From positions 5,811,501 through 5,875,500 of the forward strand of contig JAZGTN010000025.1 of assembly GCA_037783415.1 (NCBI GenBank): a DNA stretch of 64,000 nt, in the 5' to 3' direction. The translations under genes were made by a program, and so were the position numbers. The DNA comes from Leptasterias polaris. Taxonomy: Eukaryota; Echinodermata; Asteroidea; Forcipulatida; Asteriidae. The notes under the pieces are model-generated. The model worked only from the letters and a program-made list of their open reading frames with translations. It made no database searches and was not told the DNA's origin. Shown in pieces: positions 54,093-64,000 of the stretch (position 1 is the first letter of the stretch; each line of letters begins with the position of its first letter).

Positions 54093-54803
54093 TATAGACT
54101 GTGCAAGTCTCGCGCGCATTCGAGCTTCCGGGACCATAGTGGTCCCAACCATACGGAGTTTTACGTGGGCGAGATTTTGTTTCGTCAATTATTTTAGTTT
54201 AACGTAGGTTATGACCTAGAAAAGTATGCATGTTGTTGGGAATGTAATACTAAGTGATAACAAAATATTAAAGTAAAACCAATTCAACAATATAACGAAG
54301 AAAACCCAAGAATTAAACTTGACCTCAGCTTCCGGTTATTGCAAAAAATTAAGAATTTTGTGCTCGCCTCCGATCATAAAACTTACGTAAACGCTTGTTT
54401 TGGATGCGCAATTATAATCGCCAGATGCTGTAATTGCAAAGCAAACCCTTTTCATTGCAGTCTATGGTTGTTGAGGCGTCAGCATCTTCTTTAAACTGCG
54501 ATACGGGTCCATTTAAGACCCGTTTGACCTTCACGAATCCGCGTAAGGGGTTTCTAAAAAGTTAACATCAAATAGGCATCCTTGTCCCAGAGTTTTAAAA
54601 AAAAAATCAATATTAATATACACACTATTGTATTTTTTTTTTCAAAAGCTAAAACTTTTCATAAAATTGTAATGATTTATTTTTGTTGTTCAGATTTTGT
54701 CATGAGATATAATTTAAAACAAAGATTTAATTTCAGAAATAAAAATGTTCTTCGTTTGACGTGTTTTCTCGTTCGGATACGCGCGAGACTTGCACAGTCT
54801 ATA
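54093..54803. mobile_element. 711-bp TIR element, no transposase
   Basis: The ends are a perfect 24-bp inverted repeat, TATAGACTGTGCAAGTCTCG with CGCG at 54093-54116 and its complement at 54780-54803, extended inward with mismatches (CATTCGAGC against TATCCGAAC). If the first and last TA are target duplications the element would be of the TA-inserting type (Tc1/mariner-like or similar) with terminus TAGACTGTGC. The interior has no frame with a transposase signature, so it is non-autonomous or internally deleted. Confidence 0.72.
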
Positions 54804-55480
54804 GCGCATATCACATTCACAAAGAAGTCTCTATGCGCTTTTAGATGAAAAATAGAGAAGTCATAGAAGACAGAGACATGTAAGTACATGAAGGAAAATT
54901 TAGTTGACACAGTGAGGACGTTTTGAAGGCTATTGCAAAAATAGATGTGTTTTTAGCTTTGTCTCAAATAAATTCATTGTTTGTACTTGTTTTATGTTGT
55001 CGGGAAGACTATTCCATATATTCTATAATTACATTTTAGATTACAACGGTGAACTTTGGTAAAATATTACCACACATTGCTCGCGAGTGATTTGATAATT
55101 ACCAAGGTGAGAAGTTCCCATGGGTACTAGACTATACAATAGTATCCTAAAATAGATGCGTGCTATAATAACAAGCATCTATTTTAGGATACGGGGTATA
55201 TTGTTAGATTTCAGAGCATTGAATAGGCCTAACAAAATCAACAATGAACTGTGACCGTTATAGCTTCTGGTCACTCAGGCGTTATCACTTTGTCCCGCAC
55301 GTCCCCTGATAGGATTGTCCGTGACCTTACACCGATTCAGAGGGAAACCCTTTTTAGTTTGGTCATTAAAGTGGCGCTTGCGGTTTCTGACCAAACAAAC
55401 ACCTATGAATTACTCATTGTATTGAAATCTGTACTCGGCCCTTCAAACTAGATGTTCTTATAAACAAATCTTAGGACGTC
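54804..55480. other. No gene recognised; perfect hairpin at 55143
   Basis: Unassigned apart from the hairpin at 55143-55191. Confidence 0.4.
55143..55191. repeat. Perfect 17-bp stem, 15-base loop
   Basis: TATCCTAAAATAGATGC at 55143-55159, loop 55160-55174, complement GCATCTATTTTAGGATA at 55175-55191. The stem is free of mismatches. The flanks (TAGACTATACAATAG before, GGGGTATATTGTTAGA after) look weakly complementary as well, so it may be the centre of a larger eroded foldback. Confidence 0.85.
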
Positions 55481-55727
55481 TACACTGCAAAACTGAGGTG
55501 TTAAAGTTGACACTGTTAGTGTTGTCACATATCTTTAGGTACCAAAGAGATAATCAAAATGAAAACCATAGGGGCCTATGGTATTAAAGTAACACAAATG
55601 TAATTGCGTTGACAGAAATTTGTGTTTTGTTAACACCCTATGTTGTAAATGTTGATTATTTTCGTTGGCATCCATTAAGTGACAACACCATGGTGTCAAT
55701 TTTAACACCACGGTTTTTTGCAGTGTA
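55481..55727. mobile_element. ACACTGCA MITE, copy 2 (247 bp)
   Basis: Termini TACACTGCAAAAC and GGTTTTTTGCAGTGTA. Arms carry GAGGTGTTAAAGTTGACACT and ATGGTGTCAATTTTAACACC as in copy 1 at 30518-30657. The centre is about 105 bp longer than in copy 1 and includes AAAACCATAGGGGCCTATGG, a palindromic stretch. No coding capacity. Confidence 0.85.
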
Positions 55728-57269
55728 ACTGCCACCAAAATGGGCACTGGCTATTGACACATCTATCATCCACAGGGCGAGCAAGCAGACATGGTTAACA
55801 CGTCCCCGTGTGAACTTTGCGACGATGACCTTACCCAGTTTATTTACTGTCACTGTAAACGGTTAATCTAGAACCAGGAAACCACAGTCCAGTAAGAACA
55901 GTTGCCCCCCAAAAAGTAAACAAATAAATTAAGAAACCACTATTTTAGTCAATTTAGGTTTTTAATTTCATTTCCACGAAAGGTCAAATGCTATGTTCTG
56001 TTTTTTCATTGTGAACGTTTATGGTGTAATATTCTTGAATTGCTATCTATTTCTCTAACTAATTATTATTGCTATTTATTAGCAGTTTATTGGTGGACTC
56101 TTAATTGTTTAATAAATGGAGTAGTATTGCTCCACAAGAGAAAAGGGCAAATAATTACATCGAAAAATAAATTAAAATATTAAACAAAAATGCATAACAT
56201 ACAATTATACACGAAATTGCTGTTAGAAAATGCAGATGGATTATGATTGAACAGATGAAGTTTGTTTTCAAGAATAATTTTCTCTGTAGTTTACTGCTCA
56301 CAGGATCTCTAATCCTCAACATCTAAATTTAATACATATCAATATCGACTTTGAACTTTATTCCATGTGTGTTTTGTATTTGTTATTCAGAAACTATACT
56401 TATACTACCGTACTGTAGAAATTTCAAGTAATTGATACACACGATTGTTATTCATTATAACAGAAAAATAGCGGCTGTTCTGTCGTATACCTATGAAATG
56501 GTACCCGCCTAGCGGTTTATAATGGGGTTATAAATCTTTACCACGTCAGTTATGAGTAATCTTGCGAACACATACCTATCAACATGACCATTTGATTCGG
56601 TAAACTGCTCGGCATACTTTTCAAATTAGATTTTGGTTTGATTATTAGGGTTTTTAGCTAGAACATAAAATGACCTGAAATTGCAGAAACCTTTTGCGGC
56701 AAACCAAACAAGTGGAATGTTCTTTCATGTGTCCGTTTTAAATCAAGTTTTTGGGGGTATGTTGTTTATATTATAATTTGTTCATAATAAATTCAGTTAT
56801 AGTTCGGTATGGATGGGACTGCAAACTTGAGCACTAAAAGATCGCATGCACTGCAGACTATAAAACACTTACTTATAACATATACTTGAAGTTATTTCTA
56901 GCTATTCATGGTTCCAGGCACGGCTTATAGTTTGAGGACAGAATACCCCAGGAGCAGCTGGGAGAGGTAATGTTGCGTAAAATTATTAAATGGTCGTCTT
57001 TAAATAGCCTAGTCAATTATTCCGGTTCAAAGCCACACAACTGCCGCTGATACATTTTAAACACTACGGGAATTTTTTCACGGCGCTTTTGTTCATGGAA
57101 CCACTGTCAAAACCCAGTGCTAAAGAAATAAGTTGGCACACGCCAACAGATGTTCACATTCACGCTCTAAATCACTATCGCAAAAGAAAACGCGACAATG
57201 GATCTGTAAACGGTACTGGATTGAATGGTTTCTATAAATACATTTAAGAAACGTTGAAATGAATGTGGT
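55728..57269. other. No gene recognised; would be intron if the 57.3-kb exon is real
   Basis: AT-rich unassigned DNA directly downstream (minus strand) of the candidate first exon. I found no exon with an acceptor and a matching frame. Confidence 0.35.
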
Positions 57270-57275
57270 ACTTAC

Positions 57276-57323
57276 CAACGAGTAGGTCCTGGCAATCCAG
57301 ACTGTTAAAACCCGCGTCGCCAT
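57276..57323 (-). CDS. Candidate first coding exon, secreted/membrane-type start
   Basis: On the minus strand an ATG at 57323 in context GAAGTGATGG (purine at -3, G at +4) opens MATRVLTVWIARTYSL, a basic-then-hydrophobic start that could be a signal peptide. After codon 16 (TTG, ending at 57276) comes GTAAGT (57275-57270), the full consensus splice donor, in phase 0. Upstream, 57324-57900 is GC-richer than the surroundings and contains TTTTAAAAAGG near 57630 as a possible TATA-like element, giving a leader of about 270 bases. I find no downstream exon in the window, so the gene, if real, has a long first intron. Chance ATG plus chance donor is the alternative. Confidence 0.35.
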
Positions 57324-57900
57324 CACTTCAAAATGTCCAATCTTTCCACATGTGCAATCTAAGTCTTCAGGAGCGCCAACACTTCACCTTCTAAAGGTAC
57401 GAACTTTCACACTGATTTGGGGCAAATTTCAAGCCTCAGGCGCAAACCAAAAATGTTAAATCTGCTGGTCATTCGTTGAACATTGTATTGTGTTCCGTTG
57501 CCAAAAGCAAGCTCTGGCGGGTTAAATTGATCCAGTGTACTTGATGACCCCAGTAATGGTTGATTGGTGAAAACAGTCTACAATAAATCCATACAGAGCG
57601 AACACAGTTATCCCTGAAGCCAGTCCTTTTTAAAATGCGAGATCCCGACTAGCTAGTCCCGGTACTGGAATAATCCAAATAGGCTGCCGCAGTTCCGAAG
57701 AGCGTGGTATACACACGCCCGTTGACTGCCCCTGACTGAAGCAGGTTGAACCGCGGGGATGTGATAAATAACATTCACTTCATTAGTTCAGCAGCCTCAG
57801 CCGCGCTGTGTGTTGTTCCTGGAGTTGTTGAACAGTGTGCCCTTGGCTCAGGACAATCCTGCGGTCGGCTATAACTGTCCACCTAAACCGATTATCACAT
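57324..57900 (-). promoter_or_regulatory. Possible promoter and 5' leader for the 57.3-kb exon
   Basis: Balanced base composition in an AT-rich neighbourhood, a TTTTAAAAAGG motif near 57625-57640 on the minus strand, and CCGCGGTTCAACC, GGCAGTCAACGGGCG segments upstream. No repeat family is recognised in this stretch. Assignment depends wholly on the exon call. Confidence 0.25.
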
Positions 57901-59922
57901 CAATATGACAGTAAAGTGTGAAGAAACTGTTGCACCAGACACGCCGCGCTGTAAAGTGGTTCAACTCTCTCCAGCACAAAGACCACAATACAAGGCTGGA
58001 AGACATGAGTCACATGTGCGCTGCAACAAACAAAAACCACGTTTATGGGTCATATTTTCCTATCAGTATCATTCGACTGACGACAATATAATGCAATATC
58101 AACAATCATCTAAGTATAAATTATAATTATTCTTAATAATTAAAAATGCAAAAACGTAAGTAATTATGCAGGCTGGTGAATTTCGGTATCGTTAATTAGG
58201 TTGTTTTGGGCAGTAGTAAGATTAATTTTACATTTATGATTTCATAACGTTGAATACGAGGAGTTACATGTATTATAATAACGACAGATTGGTCTTTCCT
58301 GTACTGATGTTTACGAACCTTTTTCAACCTTTTCAGAAGCGCAAAAATATCGTCATTAGGCCTATCATTTAGATAATAAAATTAGAAATTTAATTTGTAA
58401 TTTGGATTGGCTTCATTCCTTTAAGGAACTGCTGTTTTGGGGTTTTGGGTTTTTTGTGTGTGTTTTTTCTTTTTTTCTTTTTTTTGGTGGGGGGGGGGGG
58501 TTTAGAAGGAACTGTTGTTGTTTCTTCTTTTTTAGTTTTTTGTTTTTTTATTAATTATGTTTTCTCTTTGAGATGTGCCCACAGAAACGAGCATTGCTTA
58601 AATTTTAAGAGACCATCTTTACCTGTATTGCATGTATTATCTCAGAGGGAGGGTTTAGGATAAAGGACGAAAAATTGATTAAGACTCCTTTAAAATTCAA
58701 TGCTTTATTTTTATTTTTATTTGTTTATACTTTGAGACCCAAAGTTCAGAATAACAATAAAAGTAATGTGGAAACCAGATTATGTTTACCAAACTCAAAT
58801 AAGCGCAACTTGGAGTTAACTAAAGACTCTTCTAAATAATAATGTTGTGTTTTTCAAAGTTGCTCTAAAACTTCTTTTAAACAAAAAATCGTTGTTGGCC
58901 TCTATAGGCGAGAAACAAATAACCAAATTGTGCAGGCCATCGCGGACAAGTCCTACCGGCCCGTACCGTACCCCCCCCCCCCCCCTTACCCGCAAAAAAT
59001 GGAGCAAAGTTCTGAATCAGATCACTCTTGATGTTCCAAACTATTGATGATTATTCAGTCAGTCGATGTGGCACTACAATTATGACCACCTCGATCGAGA
59101 GGTCAATTGAATTGAAATCAAGGCCAATTGAATTGAAATCAAGGCCGTCTTGTGCGAAGCGCAGGCCTGCCTAAAGCGACAATGTGGCCAGGTGTCTCTC
59201 TTTGGTTCTTCCCAGTTGTACCCGCACGGTTCAGTAACGGCGATAGAGCTCCTCTGGAGTATGTTTTATGTTTATTTTATCACATCTTTAGTGTCATGCT
59301 CTGGGATGTTTCTGTACTCAGTGGTCTTGAGACCAAGTGTTCAGGATGCCTCAAGTCAAAGAGTAAAGTTGTATCAACTCCTCTCGGGCCCCACTACCGA
59401 TATATTGACATGCCTATCTTGACCTCTGCCAGGTCGAGTGATCTTCACTCTCTCCCAAAAGCCACCGAAATGACAGCATGGACGGCTCTTTAAAATACCA
59501 TCCTGCCGTACCAGCTGCCAGTGCCAGGACTAATAATGTTTGAATTTCATGAATTCAATACACGCACATCCCCACTGTAGACATGTGGCTATACGACGTG
59601 AGCAGTTTTGGGAGAAAACTGAATTCACTACTTTGCACAAAAAGTAATAAGATTTAAGAACAAGACTACCGACCTTGCGAATTCAGTGTTCCACACCCAG
59701 TGTTGTTTGCTCCATAAGAGATGTAAGCTGATAAGTTTTAGTCAAGGGTTGTTCTAGTGACTGTTTAAGGAACAACCTCTAACTCCAAACATATGGAATA
59801 GTCTGATGCTGAAGTTCAGGGTCGCTGCACTTGCTCCTGGCGTCCCGTCGGGGAATCAGGTTGGTACCCCAGTAGGGTATAAACAGGTCCATCAAACGGG
59901 ATACTAGATAACATGGCTCGAT
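57901..59922. other. No gene recognised
   Basis: Simple G/T-rich sequence at 58440-58550, a C run at 58971-58985, and a 22-bp tandem duplication of CAATTGAATTGAAATCAAGG plus CC at 59106-59149. 59150-59493 has two overlapping plus-strand frames (90 and 113 codons) of unremarkable composition and no domain. Confidence 0.4.
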
Positions 59923-60304
59923 TTAAAGGGAACGTTACCCTAGATTGTGCGTATTGGGCTATAAAGGGCGTTTGTTATGAAATAAATATGATTGGAATAT
60001 TGTTTTAATAGTAAGAATGCAACACAAACATGCCTTGAAATTGTGTTGTCTTCCTTTTACTTCAGGAACTAACACCCACCACCATTTTGTCGCGTCAAAC
60101 AATTATTGTTTCGACAAAATGGCGGACTGTATTAGTTGAGTTCACAAAGTAACAGCAGGGCCCAGAAAAATCACACAATTTCGAGGAATTTTTGTGTTAA
60201 ACATAGAATCTACTTTTTGTTTTAATTTCCAACCATTTATTTATTTCAAAACAAACACCCTTTTAGCCCAAATCGCCCAAATCCAAGGCAACGTGTCCCT
60301 TTAA
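59923..60304. mobile_element. Foldback element, 382 bp, TTAAAGGG termini
   Basis: The whole unit is a decayed palindrome. Ends are TTAAAGGGAACGTTACCC and, reversed, TTAAAGGGACACGTTGCC; inner arms share AAAGGGCGTTTGTTATG against AAAGGGTGTTTGTTTTG and GAAATAAATA. The centre is CACCATTTTGTCGCG, AAACAATTATTGTTT and CGACAAAATGGCGG. I recall this type from abundant sea-star repeats (not searched). No coding capacity. The central CCATTTTG/CAAAATGGCGG copies resemble YY1-type sites. Confidence 0.85.
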
Positions 60305-60729
60305 CTATGGATAAAAACTCAAACTCAAACTTACTTGGTGTGTGGCAGAGTCTTTTTATAGCTCAAGTTCCTGAGTATAGTTGATTTTGCCCTTGATCCT
60401 TCGCCAGTGCTTCCTGTTGTGGAATGATAACGGATATTGATATTAGAATAATGGAGCAGTTGGTTGGTGCTTGCCCTGGCTAGCTATAGCCTAGACCGAA
60501 GACAATCATAACCCTAAATCCAATCATGGACGAGGTCAATATGACTACCAGCTGAGTGCTAGACATACCAGTCGGGGTCGATCATGTCGGTTACGACCTC
60601 AGGTGTAAATCTTGTCTTTTCTTTGTTGTCAATTTTTTTTTTTAATAAGTTAAAGCCAAATTTTAAAAAAATTACGTCTGATTGGTTTTGTGGGATCTGA
60701 GGCATTGCATGGTGATGTATCAATGTATA
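60305..60729. other. No gene recognised
   Basis: Unassigned sequence between two foldbacks. Confidence 0.4.
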
Positions 60730-61041
60730 TTTGGTTTGCGGTAACACCTTGTGTATATCTACTTGCTGGGTAGATTATGTTCATTTGAGAAGTTGTTTTG
60801 CTATTTATTCTACTGCCGCGGAATAGATTTTTCGGAATTCGGGGGACTTTTAAATAATTTCCTACCTTCCACCAAGGTAGTAGTTAATAAGCAGGACAGT
60901 TCTTTTCAGAACTAAGAAGTCTCCCGAAGCCTCACGAGTTCCGAAAAATCTACTCCGCGGCAGTAGACAAAAATAGTAAGACAAATTCTCAAAAGAACAA
61001 AATCTACTCAGCAAGTAGACATACACAACCGCAAACCAAAT
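60730..61041. mobile_element. Foldback element, 312 bp, ATTTGGTTTGCGGT termini
   Basis: Arms of about 120 bp. Ends are ATTTGGTTTGCGGT and ACCGCAAACCAAAT. Blocks shared inward are TCTACTTGCTG-GTAGAT, TTTGAGAA-TT, CTACTGCCGCGGA-TAGATT and TTTTTCGGAA. The right half continues with CAGGACAGTTCTTTTCAGAA as at 3861. AATGTA on both sides could be a target duplication. Its left terminus GGTTTGCGGTAACACC is the evident source of the 48-bp array unit at 19823-20782. Confidence 0.88.
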
Positions 61042-63024
61042 AATGTACACTGATTGGTTTTGCTATAACGCTGTGCTTACTTTCTTGCTGTGCTAAGTAG
61101 ATTAGGCTCAGCCTAGAACAAAATGTAAACTGTATTCCATCATTTAGTTTCACCAAGCAATCTTTGAAGATTACATCCGCAGCTTTACTGAAAGCATCCA
61201 CTAAACGGATAGTGTTTTGTTAGGAATTTAAGCATTGATGATTTCAGAGGGATTTTAAATGGTACTATTTATCTTGAAGATTGGTACATCTTCTTTACTT
61301 TCAGTTAAACTTGTAGTTTCGATTTTAATTAGTCGATTCCTGGCAACAACATAAATCATAGTGTGCGGTCCACATTATCACATTTTGCATATAATGATGG
61401 TGATGTTCTAACTCCGTGTATTGCGTTGTTTTAAGATGCGCGTTCTTGAAGATAATTCTTTATCAAATTTTTGGGGTGGAATACGGACAATTATAGCGCG
61501 TCTGTGTTCCATATTCAACTCGTCCTTCGGCCTTGTTGAATCTTGAAATGGAAGCGGAATTTTTCCCCGTATCCACTTGCAGTTATTATAACATCAATAC
61601 TTTCAATGAGCTTTCATACTGAAACTATATTCATGTTTGCTACGATAGCTACTGACATGATTCTGTTGTTCCTGCTTGCATTTGATTTTTGCACGCTGTG
61701 ATGATGCCATTTGCCCCATCGGGTTTACAAAACTCGTGGACTCCAACCTATCGTGCAGCTATTGTTTTGTTATATCAGATGGTAATACAATGTGAAATAA
61801 CTCATATTTCTTAAATTTATTGAAAACAAACACAATCAAATGAAATACATTATAGTCTTCAATTTATTGTTAAACATTGATATTCGCTGTTAAGTTGAAC
61901 AATTTCTACTAGTTTAACACCACGAACGTAAATCAACTTACCCAGTACCAGCGTAATTACAAACTCTTATCCAGGGCTATTTTGTACAGGGCGATGGAAA
62001 CAACAAACGATGGACACAAGCACGGTAATGGTACCACGTGTGGTATAAATCACCCATGTTCCCCCCGAGCCATTTACGCGTCTTTGTATATGCTCACGCA
62101 CGAGACTGGATCTCGATCAATACAATTCACAATGTATTACCATAATATCACAACTAGTTGCTAATTAGTAAAGGCTTAAAGTTAAGTTCTCTTGACTGTT
62201 TGCATGCAGTCACGCACAGGTAAGTACGTTTGTTTTCTTCTTTTACGTTGAATAGAACTGAGAGATTGAAAGTTTTTATATATTTTCTTTCAATGTAGCT
62301 ATAAATATTACAATGTCACCACACAGAAGGAAATCACTAAACAGGCATAAACTAATTGGGGTCAGGAAATGGTTAAGGTTATCAACTACAGGTTAAACTG
62401 CGAATAATACAGCCCGCTTTAAAACCATAGTTAGAAAATGCATTGCTCTAAAATGTCAACAATAAAATTATTGTATATGTTTCAAACTACAGGCCTACTG
62501 TACAATAGACATGTTACGGATGTTATGACATAGTCGCTGCTGGGTGCCCAGCAGCACGCTGAAAACTACTAAAAGTGGTAGGTGCTACATAGATCGGTCT
62601 AATAGCTCATAACAAACTTTAAAACCTGTCTTAAAAAAGGTGTTTTTCATTGAGCACGTTATTGGTGGATAAACTTGCGCAAAATAAGACCCCAATGTTA
62701 TTATCATATATGGCTTATACATGGCAATTAGCGGTTTCAGTTATATTTCATATAACTATAATTAAAAGTGGATTAACTAGTGACAAGGCAAGCTTCAGCA
62801 CAACGAGTGTATATAAGTGTTGTAAATAAGTATCTAACTCCAATCTGACTTGTGAGTGTTTACACTAGTAAAGCTACAGGTAGTCATTCGCTGTGCAAAC
62901 CTATGGGAATAGTCACACACACAAAATTGCGGTTTCAACCACCGGGTAGCCAGATTTTGTTTCCTACGTACTTTTTGACACTGCGCATGCGCACTTACTC
63001 CTGAATATGCCATGAATATTAATG
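61042..63024. other. No gene recognised; small hairpins and an NRF1-like site
   Basis: A small foldback at about 61472-61576 has ends GTGGAATACGG and CCCCGTATCCAC and a central ATTCAAC-CCTTCGG-GTTGAAT hairpin. A perfect 9-bp stem (GCTGCTGGG, two-base loop, CCCAGCAGC) lies at 62536-62555. TGCGCATGCGCA at 62982-62993 is a palindrome matching the NRF1 consensus. No gene start could be tied to it. Confidence 0.45.
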
Positions 63025-63057
63025 AGGGTTAGGGTTAGGGTTAGGGTTAGGGTTAGG
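63025..63057 (+). repeat. Interstitial telomere-type repeat (TTAGGG)n
   Basis: Five uninterrupted AGGGTT hexamers plus AGG. This is the metazoan telomere unit. It sits inside unique-looking sequence, so it is an interstitial tract, left by end-joining repair or by insertion of telomeric DNA at a break. Confidence 0.95.
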
Positions 63058-63125
63058 ATTTTGAAGGTCTCTTTTTCTCGGCTCAAATATACAGGATAAT
63101 TCACTGCACGCGTACACAGCGTACA

Positions 63126-63309
63126 CTTCTCCAACAATTACACTGGTTACCAGTTAGACAACGCATCACATTCAAAACATCAGTGAACATGCACAAAGCA
63201 CTCTATGACGTACTTCCACAGTATATCACAGAGTCTCTAAACCTCAACAAACCTGGCCGGAGTGGCCTCCGCTCCAGCCAAAATCTAACAATCCCTCGCA
63301 CGTATGTTA
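63126..63309 (+). pseudogene. LINE ORF2 C-terminal fragment
   Basis: Plus-strand translation from 63126 gives LLQQLHWLPVRQRITFKTSV, NMHKALYDVLPQYI and GRSGLRSSQNLTIP, the LHWLPV-RI-FK / A-YL-PQYI / LRSSQ-L-IP order of CR1/L2-type LINEs, and continues to TYVTHDC before the minisatellite. No stop or shift occurs within these 61 codons. The downstream WNxLP block is absent: the minisatellite takes over exactly where it should follow. Confidence 0.82.
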
Positions 63310-63349
63310 CGCACGATTGTGTCCGACGTTGACGATTAAGTCCGACGTC

Positions 63350-63790
63350 ATTTTTGAACCATTGTGTCCGCCCGATTGTGTCCGTAGAACCATTGTGTCC
63401 GCCCCAATATGTCCTACAAACCATTATGTCCGCCCCATTGTGTCCTACAAACCATTGTGTCCGCCCCATTGTGTCCTGCAAACCATTGTGTCCGCCCCAT
63501 TGTGTCTTACAAACCATTGTGTCCGACCCATTGTGTCCTTCAAACCATTGTGTCCGCCCCAATATGTCCTACAAACCATTGTGTCCGCCCCATTGTGTCC
63601 GTAGAACCATTGTGTCCGCCCCATTGTGTCCTTCAAACCATTGTGTCCGCACCATTATGTCCTACAAACCATTGTGTCCGCCCCAATATGTCCGCAGAAC
63701 CATTGTGTCCGCCCCATTGTGTCCGTAGAACCATTGTGTCCGCCCCATTATGTCCGTAGAACCATTGTGTCCGCCCCATTCTGTCCGACA
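63350..63790 (+). repeat. 31-bp minisatellite, about 14 units
   Basis: Units of type CCATTGTGTCCGCCCCATTG plus TGTCCTACAAA, starting for example at 63421 and 63452. Each unit is itself a dimer of a CCATTGTGTCC motif. Since three units make 93 bp, all three plus frames and two minus frames stay open, giving five overlapping false frames of 63-124 codons. Variants at the unit end are CCTACAAA, CCTGCAAA, CCTTCAAA and CCGTAGAA. Outward, decayed forms of the unit (GATTGTGTCCGACG) reach back to 63314, next to the LINE fragment. Confidence 0.95.
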
Positions 63791-64000
63791 AACTATTACG
63801 TCTGACGCACCACAGCTACATGGACTATGAAGGAATACCTAGCAGTGTTAAACTCATTACTTAGGTTGAATACATTTACCTTTCCAGAAAAAGAAACCTA
63901 TGATACTGAATACTAACCTTTTGAAGTGCTTGAATAATGAACAGTTGACAGATGAAAGGTTAGAGGGAAATTTATATTAAGAAAAAGAAGGGTTCACTCT
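63791..64000. other. No feature seen
   Basis: Unassigned AT-rich sequence to the window end. Confidence 0.4.

Noticed and set aside
59150..59493. Two overlapping plus-strand frames of 90 and 113 codons
   Set aside because: Both frames open over the same DNA with no domain; most likely chance in a less AT-rich stretch.
63203..63759. Five overlapping frames of 63-124 codons rich in CPP and NHC motifs
   Set aside because: They are produced by the 31-bp minisatellite, which keeps three plus and two minus frames open; no start, splice or family evidence.

Overview
This is a window of animal nuclear DNA. It is AT-rich and repeat-dense, with no bacterial gene organisation, no operons and no long conserved reading frame. 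The repeat content (tRNA-headed SINEs, foldback elements, Penelope-like and LINE debris, TTAGGG telomere-type repeats) suggests a marine invertebrate. An echinoderm, possibly a sea star, is my best guess, because several dispersed repeats look like families I recall from sea-star sequence. That is recollection and no search was run. I cannot name any conserved protein-coding gene here. Almost everything that can be annotated is a mobile element, a tandem array or a foldback, so the window is best read as intergenic or long-intron DNA.

Layout. Bases 1-9.4 kb hold a dispersed palindromic repeat, a GGGTCA-rich terminal-inverted-repeat element and unassigned AT-rich DNA. At 9.48-9.80 kb (minus) is a GC-richer block ending in a splice-donor-like site, a possible 5' exon. 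From 11.6 to 17.8 kb come a short foldback, a Penelope-type terminal fragment, a tRNA-derived SINE and a six-copy 175-bp array grown out of a dispersed repeat. From 19.8 to 21.65 kb a 20-copy 48-bp array, apparently seeded from a foldback end, abuts a 5'-truncated LINE. A CAA/CAG microsatellite (24.6-25.2 kb), a near-perfect 275-bp foldback (25.75-26.02 kb) and an old degenerate tandem array (27.2-27.8 kb) follow. From 30.5 to 41 kb lie several foldbacks, a LINE with one visible stop codon, LINE and SINE scraps, and a Penelope-like remnant with a GIY-YIG endonuclease pseudogene bounded by perfect 36-bp inverted repeats. From 44 to 56 kb there are further SINEs, a long foldback, two TTGGGCA/TACCCA-rich elements, a second GGGTCA element, a 711-bp TIR element and a second ACACTGCA element. 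A candidate signal-peptide-like first exon with a consensus donor lies at 57.27-57.32 kb (minus). The end of the window has two foldbacks, an interstitial TTAGGG tract, a LINE fragment and a 31-bp minisatellite.

The recurring theme is that all three prominent arrays (175, 48 and 31 bp) start inside or next to mobile-element sequence. The long open reading frames over the arrays and foldbacks are by-products of repeat periodicity or palindromy, not evidence of genes.
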